DNA from: Calonectria ilicicola
Taxonomy: Eukaryota; Ascomycota; Sordariomycetes; Hypocreales; Nectriaceae
NCBI GenBank assembly: GCA_020809705.1
Contig: CP085827.1
Coordinates: forward strand, 6,448,001 to 6,512,000
Direction of reading: 5' to 3'
Length of the DNA: 64,000 bases
The notes beneath the pieces were generated by a model that saw only the letters and a list, made by a program, of their open reading frames with translations, ran no database searches and was not told the origin of the DNA. Shown here piece after piece: positions 44,845-55,836 of this stretch (the first letter of the stretch is position 1; every line of letters begins with the position of its first letter). A program made the position numbers and the translations under genes.

Positions 44845-46982
44845 ATGAAGGTCGCCGTCATCGGTGGAGGCCCTGCCGGCCTCGCAACTCTCAAGTTTCT
44901 CACCCAGGCCCACACGTTCTTCCCTATTCCCCCAATTGAGGCCCGCTTGTTCGAAGCTGAAGCCGACGTTGGAGGCACTTTTTTGTACCGTGTCTACGAA
45001 GACGCCGAGGTCAGGAACTCCTCAGAGACTTCCTAAAACTGACAAGCTTTTGCTGAAATTTTACTCTTGCCTCACAGCTCGTCTCCTCCAAGTATCTCAC
45101 GGCATTTTCCGACTTCAGGTTTCCCGAAGACGCTCCCGATTTCGTCACTCCAGAAGCCTATGTGCAATATCTCCGAGATTACGCAACAGCCTTTGGCCTC
45201 TGGCCCTACATCCAATGCCACACCAGGATCGAAAATATCCGCCGAGGACCAGATGGTCGTGGACATGTTCTGTCCATCAAAAGACTGCATGGGCTAGTCG
45301 AATGGTCTTGCGATGCCGTCGCTATTTGTACCGGCATAAATGTGAACCCAGTCATTCCCAATTTGCCCGGCATCAACCAAGTTCCGATTGTCCTTCATTC
45401 TTCTCAAGTAAAGACTCGTGCACAGTTTGGAAAGGGAACTAATGTCGTCATCTTGGGAGCGGGAGAAACTGCCATGGACCTGGCCCATCTGGCAGTCACC
45501 TCCCCCACGAAATCAGTCACTTTGTGCCACCGTGATGGCTTCTTTTGCGCGCCCAAGGTAGATTTTTCTCCTCCTTCTCCTTCGTCATGCCCAACCTTGG
45601 GATTCCATCAATGATGGATGACTAACATAAGAAATCCAGATCATTCCAGTTCCTCAGATAATGAAGTTTGGCGCAAAGAATCGAAACCCGACCCCAAATA
45701 AACCGGTAGATACCTCCGTGGCTAGTCTTTTTGACACGGCCTATGCCCACCCAACTCTGCAACGAAGTCAGTTGCTGTGGACCTACTATGACAGCTGGAT
45801 TAAAAAGATGCATTGGGCTATCTCAGGTACCGAAGAAGGCCCCGACCAATGGGTTGGGCAAATGAGCCCGGAGCGAAAGTATATGGATGCTAGTAAGCTA
45901 CCGCTGAACTGCCCAATAATATGTTTGGAATTGACAATAGTAGTTTTGTTGGTCAAGTCCCAGCGCGCGATCCCCTACATGAGTGTTGGTCATAGGTCAA
46001 TTTCTTGGGCCAATCGCCTGCGTGGCTGGCTTCTCAACGTCCCAATTCGGGACATTGGGGACAAGAAAATTGATGTTCGCACATGGCCCCATAATATTGA
46101 CCATAATGGTTACATGCGATTTTCTGCAGCTGATTACAATTCCGAGAAAATGCCGCTTCCGACTCAGCTGAAGCCTGACGTTGTTATCTTCGCGACTGGA
46201 TACTCGAGAGCATTTTCCTTTCTCGGAAAAGGGTATCCAGACGTTTGCCAAACCAATGTTCGAGGCATCTACATGGATGTAGATGTATCAGTGGGCTTTA
46301 TCGGCTTTGTGAGGCCCGCAATTGGTGAGTTACATACCTCCTTACCTTTATTCCCGTTTGATCATACCCGCTCACTGTACTAGGTGCAATCCCCCCTTTG
46401 GCTGAGCTTCAAGCTCAATTCTGGGTCCTGCGCTTGCTTCAAGACCGATACCCGGGCCAAGTCCCGTCATCCCATGGCCGAGACGCAGTGGCGCCATACA
46501 GACTGGACTATGAACTCCACGCCCGCCAGGGCTACGACTTTTCCAACACCAAGCGAGCAGTGGACCACGAGAGCTATGCCTATCAGCTTGCGCTAGACAT
46601 GGGTGCAGCGCCCACAATATCCCACGTTATGAGCCTGGGATGGAAGATCTTATTCACTTGGGCCATGGGATCCAACTTTAATCCCAAATTTCGGCTGATT
46701 GGGCCTTGGAAGTGGCAAGGCGCAGAGGGGGTTATGCGGCATGAGCTCTTCAACATTGTCAAGCAATCAGGTGGTATTGTCTGTGAGTGTCTTTGTCTTG
46801 GTGTATTTCCTTAATTCAGCGCAGCTGTCACTGACAACTTGGTAGACCTACTCACTTATACGATCATCCCCTTTCTCTTTTTTGGCATGATTAGTTTGAT
46901 CCTTTATGCTTACGATGGTGTTTCCAGCATCATGTCTACTTTCAATTCACGCCAGAAAGCTGCAACAAAGGAGGACCCATAG
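44845..46982 (+). CDS. Flavin-containing monooxygenase (dimethylaniline/FMO-like), membrane-anchored
   Basis: Six exons, 44845-45009, 45078-45557, 45640-45892, 45941-46324, 46384-46782 and 46846-46982, give 605 aa; every junction keeps phase. The FAD motif GGGPAG is at residues 7-12 and the second Rossmann motif LGAGETAMD begins near residue 181, after IVLHSSQVK, the FMO-type HS segment. The C-terminus holds a hydrophobic segment (LLTYTIIPFLFFGMISLIL) and a short basic/acidic tail, so the enzyme is probably anchored in the ER membrane. FMOs use NADPH and O2 to oxygenate N or S atoms, or ketones in the Baeyer-Villiger subgroup. The substrate is unknown. The third intron (45893-45940) is 48 bp with no stop, so retaining it would insert 16 residues in frame. 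The first donor (GTCAGG) is weak. Confidence 0.9.
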
Positions 46983-47632
46983 AGATACCGTAACGAATGA
47001 TTAGTTTATGAATGGATGATGATGAAGTATGACAAAGGCGTCGGATGATTAAATCTGCTGTATGCGATGTTACTTTTTTTTTTTACGGAGATAGTCGTGT
47101 TTTGGGGAGAGGGAGAGGTTAGTGCGGTTCAGTAATTTACGTGTGATGGCATAATTTATTTAGGCGAATATATTTATGCTCTTGTCTTTTCTCGCATTGG
47201 AATACCGTCGTTGCATCCGGTCGTTGTAATGACCACTCAATGAATGTGTCCCACCGACCGATCTACAGTGCGTGCGGTTTGGAAGATTGCCCCCTTGTGA
47301 CTTCTTCTGCATTGTATATCGCAGAACTTGATAGCTCTAAAATGGATTTTGTGGCCAAAAATAAATAAATAAATAATTATATCAGCTATCTATATATCTT
47401 ATTTGTATAATATTTATTTCCTAGATAGCCAGGGAATGGGGGGAAGATAGAGGCGGGACAATCTTTCAAGGGCCGTCTTGCACACGATCCTGGAAGCGCT
47501 ATACCATATTTGTCACCTAGGTGAACTAATGTGGGGAAGCTGCTTTGGCGGGGCTGACCGTGGTGAGAGTCTCTTCAGTTTTTTCCATGATGGCTAAGTC
47601 GCAAACACGGCTTCCTTAACAACCAGCCCAAA
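46983..47632. other. Intergenic, no supported gene
   Basis: 3' flank of the monooxygenase and promoter of TRM6; AT-rich run near 47350-47420. Confidence 0.5.
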
Positions 47633-49404
47633 ATGACCCCAGAAACGGTTCAGCCTAATCAATGGGTTGTCCTGCGACTCCCAAACGACAATGTGCGAGT
47701 CTTACAGGTCGTCCCTAATACGTGAGTGCCCCAGGCCACCTGTAACCCGTTGCCCTGTCTAACCCTGTGCCTAGGACTATTTCACTGGGCAAGTATGGCT
47801 CATTCCCGACCAACCTCATAATCGAGCGGCCGTTCCACTTCACCTATGAGGTCCAAGATAAGCGCGACGGCGAAGATTTTTCACGGCTGCGTGTCGTCCC
47901 CGCCAAGGAGCTCAACGCCGACATTCTGGCCGACACCAGCGCAGAGGCGACCGAGGGGGAGGATGTCATCGCCCCCGGCGATGGGGAAGAACTGACGCTG
48001 GTGGACGAAAGCGGCAACGTTGTTGTTCGATCCAACAGGGAAACCATTGACGACAGCGCGCGCCAGACTTTGTCGAACGATGAGATTGAAGAGCTAAAGC
48101 GAAAGGGCACTTCGGCGGGCAAGGACCTGATCGCAAAACTTCTTCTTTCACACACTGCCATTGACGAGAAGACGGAATACTCCCTGGCCAAATACAAGCT
48201 GCTTAAGACAAGAAAGTATATTCGCCGCTTCACAGTTTTACCGCTTGACGTGCCCCAGCTGGCGCAGTGGCTGCTGGAGCAGAAGGATTCATCCAGGATT
48301 CTGGATATGCGACAGGAGTTGATGGCCCTGGTAGGATGCTGGGCGGATGTGCACTTTAGCAGTGCCCCCTCAGAGGAAGGTGTCAAGGCTCAAGGCGGCC
48401 GATGGTTGGTGGTGGATGACACCGGTGGTCTACTTGTTGCCGCCATGGCTGAAAGGATGGACATCCTGCATCAAGTCCCTGCGGAGGATGAGAATCCTGA
48501 GGGAGCGCTCGAGGAATCGGCCACGGATTCGGGTGCGGCCATGGAAACAGAAATGCAACAGGAGGAAAATTCGGAGGGTGCTGATGTTGTTCAACCCAAG
48601 GACCAGCCAAAAAAGCGCCCGCCGCGAAAAGGCGACTTCGACGTGCCCTATGTCTCCACGAATACCATCACACTCATTCACGGCAACACTCAGCCCAGCC
48701 TTGCGCTCCTCAAATACTTCAACTACGACAGCACCAATCCGAATCAGCCATACCCCTACCACCCCCTTGCCACCAACCTGCTGCCAATCTCGTGGCTCCA
48801 GCTCCTCTCACCCCAAGAGGATGATGCCTACACCAGCAAGCCGCCGGAGGCGACACCCGAGGAGATGTCTTCATGGAAGACAAATCGCCGTGGCAACTAT
48901 CACCGCAAGCGCCGGCGCTGGGCACGCATTCGGCATGTGGTAGATGCAACGCGTGAGGGCGGCTTCTCTGGCCTCGCTGTCGCCAGCACCATGGAGCCCA
49001 TTTCAATTGTGCGCCACACCCTGCCGCTTCTCGCCGGCGGAGCTCCAATTGCAATCTACTCACCCACTATTGAACCTCTGACGGAGCTGGCCGATTGTTT
49101 CAGCGTCGCACGCCGCGCCGCCTGGGTGTCCAACCCACCCGTTGAGACGGACGGCAAGACGTCCGAGGAACTCGAGCGCTGGGAGGGAACTGATGAATTT
49201 CCTCTTAACCCAACCCTGCTGCTTGGCGTGAGCATCCAGAGCAGCCGCGCGAGGCGCTGGCAGGTCCTTCCTGGACGCACCCACCCGTTCATGATGGGCC
49301 GGGGTGGCGCGGATGGCTTCTTACTCACGGGCTGGAGAGCGGTCCCCGTGGAAGGCAAAATTGAAGCAAGGGGCAAGTTCAAGAGGAGAAAGATGGATGC
49401 TTGA
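47633..49404 (+). CDS. TRM6: tRNA (adenine-N1)-methyltransferase non-catalytic subunit TRM6/GCD10
   Basis: Exons 47633-47721 and 47775-49404 give 572 aa. The 53-bp intron has a GTGAGT donor, TCTAAC branch and TAG acceptor. The spliced N-terminus, VQPNQWVVLRLPNDNVRVLQVVPNTTISLGKYG, bears the Gcd10 features; SLGKYGSFPTNLIIERPFH is highly typical. The C-terminal half has the vestigial methyltransferase-like domain (RRWARIRHVVDATREGG, then GLAVASTMEPISIV and PTIEPLTELADCF). TRM6 with the catalytic partner TRM61 makes m1A58 in tRNA, needed for initiator tRNA stability, in the nucleus. An acidic, Glu-rich linker (residues about 255-295) separates the halves. Start chosen as the first ATG giving the conserved N-terminus. 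Confidence 0.95.
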
Positions 49405-49689
49405 AGGACGAGGGCTATGTTCAACTTAAACAAAAAAAAAAACGTGGCTAGGAGCGTGTCAGAGCATCTCTGTCAGACACACACGTACAGTTAGTCAGGA
49501 CACACACACCATGATACCCCTGAATAGACCTGGACCTGCGCCAACTCCGTTACTAGAAGCTTTGCAAACATTACAGGAAACAAAGGTGCAACTTGGATGA
49601 AGAAAGAAAAATAATAAATATCTTTTATGCCAGCTCTTCAAACGTGCGCTTTCATAGTAGCCTTCTAATATCGACACCTGTCTTGTCCT

Positions 49690-50503
49690 CTACAGCGACT
49701 TGCCCATAAACTTTCTCTTGGTGAAGCTCAGCCACCACTTGCTGGGCTTGGTTTCGTCCTCATCGTATACCCTTGCCAATAATCGGACGGCCAGCTCTTG
49801 TCGAACCTGCGACAGGTACTGCTTGAGCAGCTCGGCCTCTTGCCTGTCTCGAGGAGGCTCGTACATCTAGATCCAAGCAGTTAGCAATCCAATTCGTGGC
49901 GCTAGCGAAGCCAATCTTTGAGCCATGAAATTGACTTGATATATGACAAAACTCACCTGGTTGAGGGGCCAGCCTGGGTCGCCGGGAATGGCAAAGTTGA
50001 GGTCGAGGGCGAGGTTCAGGACATCCTTCTGAGCATCGCGGGCATTGGCAGTGGGACGGATCTTGGTCAGGCAGTCGCTGACGAACCAGATTCCGTAAAC
50101 GAGGAGACGGTCGGCGGGGCCCTGAATCTCAAAGTTGCGGAAGAAAGTGTTGGCGCGGAAGAGGGCGAGGACCTCGTCGAGGATATCGTAGCTCTCGCTG
50201 TCGGGGTCGGGCGATTCGTTCGCCGGCAGCGGCGGGGAGGGAATGGGCAGGGGATAGGCCGGGCCACGGGTCTTGGTGCGGAGAGGAAGCAAAGGGAAGT
50301 TGCCGATTAGGCGGGGGACGTTGGGGTCTGAGTTGAACACGGAGTTGTATGCCTAGAGCAGTGGTTAGCTGGACCAAAGAGGCTGATGATGTCGGGGGAT
50401 GCGGAGCCAGGAGTAGCGGAGAGCCAACAGCAGAGCAGCGACGAGAGGGCTATGTGATTCGGCAATGGGATTGTGCATTGAATTGGGGAGAGCATACAGG
50501 CAT
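49690..50503 (-). CDS. ARC18: Arp2/3 complex subunit 3 (ARPC3, p21/ARC18)
   Basis: Exons 50503-50498, 50352-49957 and 49866-49690 give 192 aa, the family length. The first coding exon is just ATGCCT; the 145-bp intron (GTATGC donor, CTAAC branch, CTAG acceptor) joins it to GCATACAACTCC, giving MPAYNSVFNSD, the conserved ARPC3 start. The rest is typical: IGNFPLLPLRTKTRGPA, DEVLALFRANTFFRNFEI, YGIWFVSDCLTK and WPLNQMYEPPRDRQEAELLK. The second intron (49956-49867) is 90 bp, GTGAGT to TAG. The subunit is part of the seven-protein Arp2/3 complex that nucleates branched actin at endocytic patches and hyphal tips. Confidence 0.95.
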
Positions 50504-51825
50504 CTTGAACAGCGTTTGGCGAAACCGCGCAGAAAAGCTGCTCTATGTGGTGCAAAGGTCAAGTCGCAGTTGGACTACGGATGCGCTCGTGACTGGCGGG
50601 GCTGCCGCAGCTCGCGAAGCTGTCGTCAATGGTGTGGGGCAAACGAGGCTGGTTGGCAGTGGATTGATGCCTTACAGGTGAGGTCTGTCGGTCAGGGAAT
50701 CAGGCCACAACTCAGGAAGCTCCTGGGTGGATCGGGGAGTGGCGGCGATGCAGGCCTGCGCCACGTCGCTGCCTTGATCTTAGTCATGAGCTGTGGGGGC
50801 CACTCGTGTCACTGATCTTGATGCCCAGCTTGGAAGCGCATTAGTGGCTGCCTAGCCCCATTAGACAACTCACGTGAGCACGCTCCAGTGTCGCGCCGGT
50901 TCCACCCGCTGCAAAGCGAGCTGGACGTGGCAAAGTCGCGCACGCGTCTTTTTTTTTTCGTCTTGCTACGTTGTTGGGTTGGTACACCGTACACATGTCT
51001 CAATACGGCAATTGGGTGGGTGTACCAAGGGTACGTGGCTGTCTGATGCTGCACTCCCGTGTGCCATGTCTGGCTTGGGGCTCCACTTGGCAATCAGAAT
51101 GAGGTGCCGGGTGCCAAAAATGTGAATGTGAAGGTGACCAAGAGCCCGGCCAGCGTCAGAGTGGTGGTCGCCTGCTGTGTGACGGTTTCAGCTGCACGGT
51201 CTCATCGTCTCCTCCTCTGCGTTTTCCGTTTTCACCGACGTTGAAATCAGCATCCTCTATCCAGCCCTCACTAGATCTCCGTCATTCGTCATCCAACGTC
51301 TGCCGCCGCCCACGGTAATCTTTGACAGAATTCTTTTCTTTTTCCTAAGGTTGCATCCATCTGCGCAAAATCCACGGCCGCCGGTGCTGACGCCCCTTTT
51401 TTTGCTTTTTTTTGCCAGTGTGACAAGGGCGTAGCCCACCCGTGCCAGCCGCTAGTCCCAAATCTTGCGCTGGATATAAACAGGGATCGCTGGGCGCGTC
51501 CGGAGACGGAAGGGCGTTAATGAGACTGAATCACGAAGGAGGTAAAGCACAAACACCAACAATCGCATTCTAGGCAGAGACACAGTCATTGATGGGCACA
51601 TTGTCAATCCGTCACTCAATCGATGCTTGTATTTGAGTAAGTTTGCGCACGCCCCTTGCGGGTCACTCTCCGTCATTTAGTATTTCCCTTACACCCACCT
51701 ACACCACAGCATCCCCACGACGCGCCCCTCGGCTCCTCCCAACACCACCAGGTTGCTGACATCTTTCCAACATCAGTCTCTTTAGCAACGGCAGCTTCGC
51801 TAGACAGCTGCGCAGCTTGGTAGAC
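50504..51825. other. Divergent promoter region, no supported gene
   Basis: About 1.3 kb between the ARPC3 start and the unknown-protein gene. Frames present lack motifs. Confidence 0.5.
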
Positions 51826-53172
51826 ATGGCGACTCCCCGCTCCTCTGGCAGCGGGGTATCCTCCAACTGTCCTTGCAGCTCGACACCAACGACTTCGCAA
51901 CCACCTATTCCGCTCCCCAAGCGCCGGCGGCGTCGCGTTTACCGTCCAGCCAAGAACTCACTCTTCGACCTCTTCCATGAACATTCCGGTACCTCGCTCT
52001 TTGTCCGCCCCATCTGCTGGAGCGATCTACACGCCCGGCTCCTCGGCGCGCGATGGGAGGAGCTACCTCCTTGCAATACCCCTCAGCCTGCCTCAGTGCC
52101 CGGCTCACCACCATCCAAAGGCCACTTGCGGCCGTCGCATACCATCATGACACTGAGTGACTCTCTCACTCAGATCCTTCTGCCCGACACCATGCACCCC
52201 ATTCTCAGCTCCAACGCCATCAAGACGGTTCTCATGACGTTGTGGCCCGAGCCCTTCAGCAAACCCCACTACCTCCCCGAGCTTCACCTTTACTTTGGCG
52301 GCCGCGTATATAGGGATACCGTGCGCGCACAAATCATGTGGAACTTCCCCTCCGACGAAACCAAATCATCATATTCCTCGTTTCGATCGGTGTCAACGCG
52401 CCCTGCCGAATCATTTAACACGCCTGCATTTCCATGCACCCCTTCACAAAGCCCTGCCAGCCTGCCCATGGTGTGCTACATTGCCAAAAGCCAGCTTGCT
52501 TCTATTCGAAGGAACCTATTCAGAGTGGCTTCAGGCCCGGGGAGGACCTGGAATGAACCCGTGTATCGCCTGCAGCAGCTCCGATCAAAGATGCTTGTGC
52601 CGTCCAACTCAGATCAAGATGCGCACTTTGTCGGCATCTTTTTGGCCATGGCGCAAAAACACTTCTACCCAGCACCCGCACCATCACCCAGGAGAGAGTC
52701 GCCCATAGGCTCCAGGAAGGGCATTCCACCCAGCCCAAACTTCCAAAATGTGACATTACGAATCCTCACACATGACACAGAAACGTCCGAATTCATTGTG
52801 TACACAGGGCACGTGACAAAGGAGTTTCTCGAAAAATTTCACGATCCGTTCAGCGCGCCACCAGGTGACGATGAGGCCGCTGTTTCTGGCATCAAGATTG
52901 AGTACGCCCGAGTCCCCATCTGGCCGATTTTGGGTCTGCGTGAACGACTCGGCAAAGCGCTCGGACACGACGTGGTGGGGCAGTTCAACACCGAAGAGAT
53001 TGAGACATGGGAGACCGACCCCGAGAAAAATGAAAACAGCACCAAACGAAAGCGTGGTGTCCTATCCGAAGTTCTCAACGGCAGCTTCGATGAGGACTCG
53101 GAGGATGAGCCTGCGCTCAGCGCGAAGAAGAGATGTCTCAGCGAAGGTTCTCCTGTTGGGGTAGTAGTGTGA
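51826..53172 (+). CDS. Conserved-looking protein of unknown function, probably nuclear
   Basis: Single exon, 448 aa from ATG 51826. The N-terminus is low-complexity Ser/Pro/Thr with a basic cluster PKRRRRRVYRPAK, a likely nuclear localisation signal, followed by SLFDLFHEHSGTSLFVRPICWSDLHARLLG. The middle is a folded region (TIMTLSDSLTQILLPD, PELHLYFGGRVYRDTVRAQ, VGIFLAMAQKHFYP, ILTHDTETSEFIVYTGHVT). The C-terminus is acidic and basic with NSTKRKRG and EDSEDEPALSAKKR. I recall similar uncharacterised proteins across Sordariomycetes but cannot name a domain. No signal peptide or membrane segment. Confidence 0.75.
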   Translation: MATPRSSGSGVSSNCPCSSTPTTSQPPIPLPKRRRRRVYRPAKNSLFDLFHEHSGTSLFVRPICWSDLHARLLGARWEELPPCNTPQPASVPGSPPSKGHLRPSHTIMTLSDSLTQILLPDTMHPILSSNAIKTVLMTLWPEPFSKPHYLPELHLYFGGRVYRDTVRAQIMWNFPSDETKSSYSSFRSVSTRPAESFNTPAFPCTPSQSPASLPMVCYIAKSQLASIRRNLFRVASGPGRTWNEPVYRLQQLRSKMLVPSNSDQDAHFVGIFLAMAQKHFYPAPAPSPRRESPIGSRKGIPPSPNFQNVTLRILTHDTETSEFIVYTGHVTKEFLEKFHDPFSAPPGDDEAAVSGIKIEYARVPIWPILGLRERLGKALGHDVVGQFNTEEIETWETDPEKNENSTKRKRGVLSEVLNGSFDEDSEDEPALSAKKRCLSEGSPVGVVV

Positions 53173-55836
53173 CGGAGGTAATGTGTAACAAGTGTTTTTT
53201 TTTTGAAGCATTCCCTCAGAGAGCTTTCTCGCTACCGGGTTGCGATTTTCTACTTTTGAGCCAGGTGGCTATGATTTGCATCACCAAGACCAGGCCCTCA
53301 CAGGCACACATTGGGCGGGAAGGCGCGACGGAGGCTATTGCATATGACAGCATACATTGATATGGATCATGAGTTTACAGGCACGGGGACCAGCACAAGC
53401 ATGGGATACAACTTTGTAAATAGTGGGCGCGCAGTTCATTTCATTTGAGGTATTGCTTTTATTGGTGGACAATGATTATGACGGAGATGAATAGACGGAA
53501 TTATTCAGCCTCGAGGCCTTTTCAAGTCAGCTTTTTAGCTTTACGCTATGGTCAAATACTAATCCTGGACGCCGCGCACGTGGGTTGCAGGATCTCTCAA
53601 AATCGATGCTGCCCGCAAAAAGAAAAGAAAAAAAAAGTAAGAAGACGATTTTTCGTCTCCGGTTACCCGTTTTGTCTTCAGCTACCACAAGCAAACGAGG
53701 GCACCACCCTCTCAAACCCGAGAAGCACTCCTATCCGATCAGCCGAATAGGATGAGCATCCAGTTGCCTGTTCCTGAATGTGGACCTACCTGTTGAGCCT
53801 CGGGAATAAGATAAAAAGTACGCCGCTTCCTTGTGAATGCGGAGAGGGAAAGGGTGGTTCGTATGATGGAGGGCGGTGTTAATGGGCGGCTTTTCCTCGT
53901 TGAGTGGGAGAGGGTGGGTAAGAAACGGTGGCCAAGGACTCAGCTATTGGGTCCATGGTAGGTTTGACATGCGGGCTTACAGCGCCCATGTTCAGTGGAT
54001 GCGGCTTAGCTGCAGCAGGAAGCAGCTAACTTCGGCTCACTAAGGCGAAGGGCGCCGAACAAAGTACCGAAAGCGTTGCGGGACGACTAGGTCCGGTACG
54101 GTGGTCCAAGGGCAGAAGAGAAGAGAGAACCGGATTGGAGGCGGACCGAGATGGCGGGCATTGCCCAGTTAGTCCACCGGGCTGACAGCAGTCTTAAACA
54201 TGTGCGCTTGGCCCTTCCATGGCGCTGGGCTAATCTGCCCGGTTGGCGGCGATTTGCAACAAGACTGCCGTTCGGGCCGGGGCGAGGACATGTCTTGCTT
54301 GTGTCGTCCCTGTCGCCATGGGTCGTGACAGATGACATTCTTGGCTGATGGCCCAAGCTAAGCCCTGCAGATGGCAGTCGAGGGGGGTGCAACGCAGACC
54401 AAGCGTTGCAACAACCTCCCAGAGGATAGGCGTGCCAATGGGAACTTGTGCTCGTGGATTCGCAACCCAAGCCAGATTTGAGAACTACCCAATCTTTGAC
54501 AGGGAAATGGAAAACAGAAGAAGAAAAGAAAGGAAGGAATAGCCTCGGATAGCTTTTGTCCAGCTCTGGTCGCTTACAATTAGAGTTGGCACCCCCGCAT
54601 TTTAGAGGCTTCTAGCACGGGACGGTGCCCCTACCCCAGATTTCTACAGTGGCCCGTGGCCCATGAACGATGGACAATAGCGTTACGTACTGGGTTGGGG
54701 GAAGGGAAGGCGCCCTGGCCACCCGCTCCGGCCCTCTCGTTCACCGTTGCACCACCTACCCAAAACGGCAAGTCCAGCACGTCAACGTGCTTCGCAAACC
54801 TATCCCGTCGGCTGCTCAGCGCTACAAGTTCAGGTGCAAGAGCCAGGGGTCCCCCTTTCCTTCCTTCCAGCAAAAACACCGGCAGATGCATTGCCCTGGC
54901 CGCCCTCGCGTATAGACATGGATCAGTTCTCTATACGGTCCACTCAGAGGTCACAGGGCACACACCGACAGCAAGATAATGTAATGCATCCCAACTCTAC
55001 TCTTTCCAAAGCACTGCCCACAGTCCGCCGACCTGCGTTGCGCTGATCAATGCCGCCCCTCACCTGCCCTCGACAATCCAAGATGCCACCCCTTCTCGTC
55101 CGAAAGAGGCCATGATGAGCGCCCTCTCACACCACGTCCTAGCCTGCCGAGGTCGATCTTCGCTCTCCAGCAGCTTCAACTCTCAAGATCTCATCGTCAA
55201 CTCAAACATGTGCTTTCCTCTCTCATCCCCCTCGCCCCCTGTCCCTCCGATCGATCCCACTGTCCCCGCAGCGGGCCCCTAGCACCGGCGCCTAAGCGGC
55301 CCTGGGGCTTGTTTAAGGATCGAATCCCGCGGTGAGGCGTCCTCTGGATCTGCTGGCCTCATCCTGGCCACCGGTCTTGTTTTCCGCTTTCGAAACTTCC
55401 GGGTCTGCGGTGAGGGAGGGGGATGGAATCTATGCGGCAGGAAAGGTCTTTGAGGCGGGGAATTGAGCTTATCCAAATGAAAAACTCCGTATGCGCGGGG
55501 AGGGGAGGAGTCGCTGGGATGGTATTCCGAGCCCTCAGACGATATCGAGCTACGATATACGATCCCGAGCGTTCAAGACTTGTGTTTGAGCCAGGGGTTT
55601 GAATGCTTCATAATGTGTCCACTTTCCCGCCCCGAAAAAAGGTTCATGATGTGGACAGCATCACCTCGCCTCCCCTTTCTTTCCCCCTGCCCTCTCACAG
55701 TTGTTGTTGGACAACTAGAGACCCTCCTGTGTTGTCACTATTACTACCAAGAGCACAAGTTTTCTCTTGTTTAGTTTTAGACGTGCCCATTCTTTGCCAT
55801 TATCCGCGTTTACAACGCTCCATCAGCAATTGCAAC
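53173..55836. other. Intergenic, no supported gene
   Basis: About 2.7 kb. Overlapping frames at 54100-55050 on both strands lack motifs. The CT-rich tract at 55670-55700 and the leader up to 55836 are probably the promoter/5' UTR of the esterase. Confidence 0.5.
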
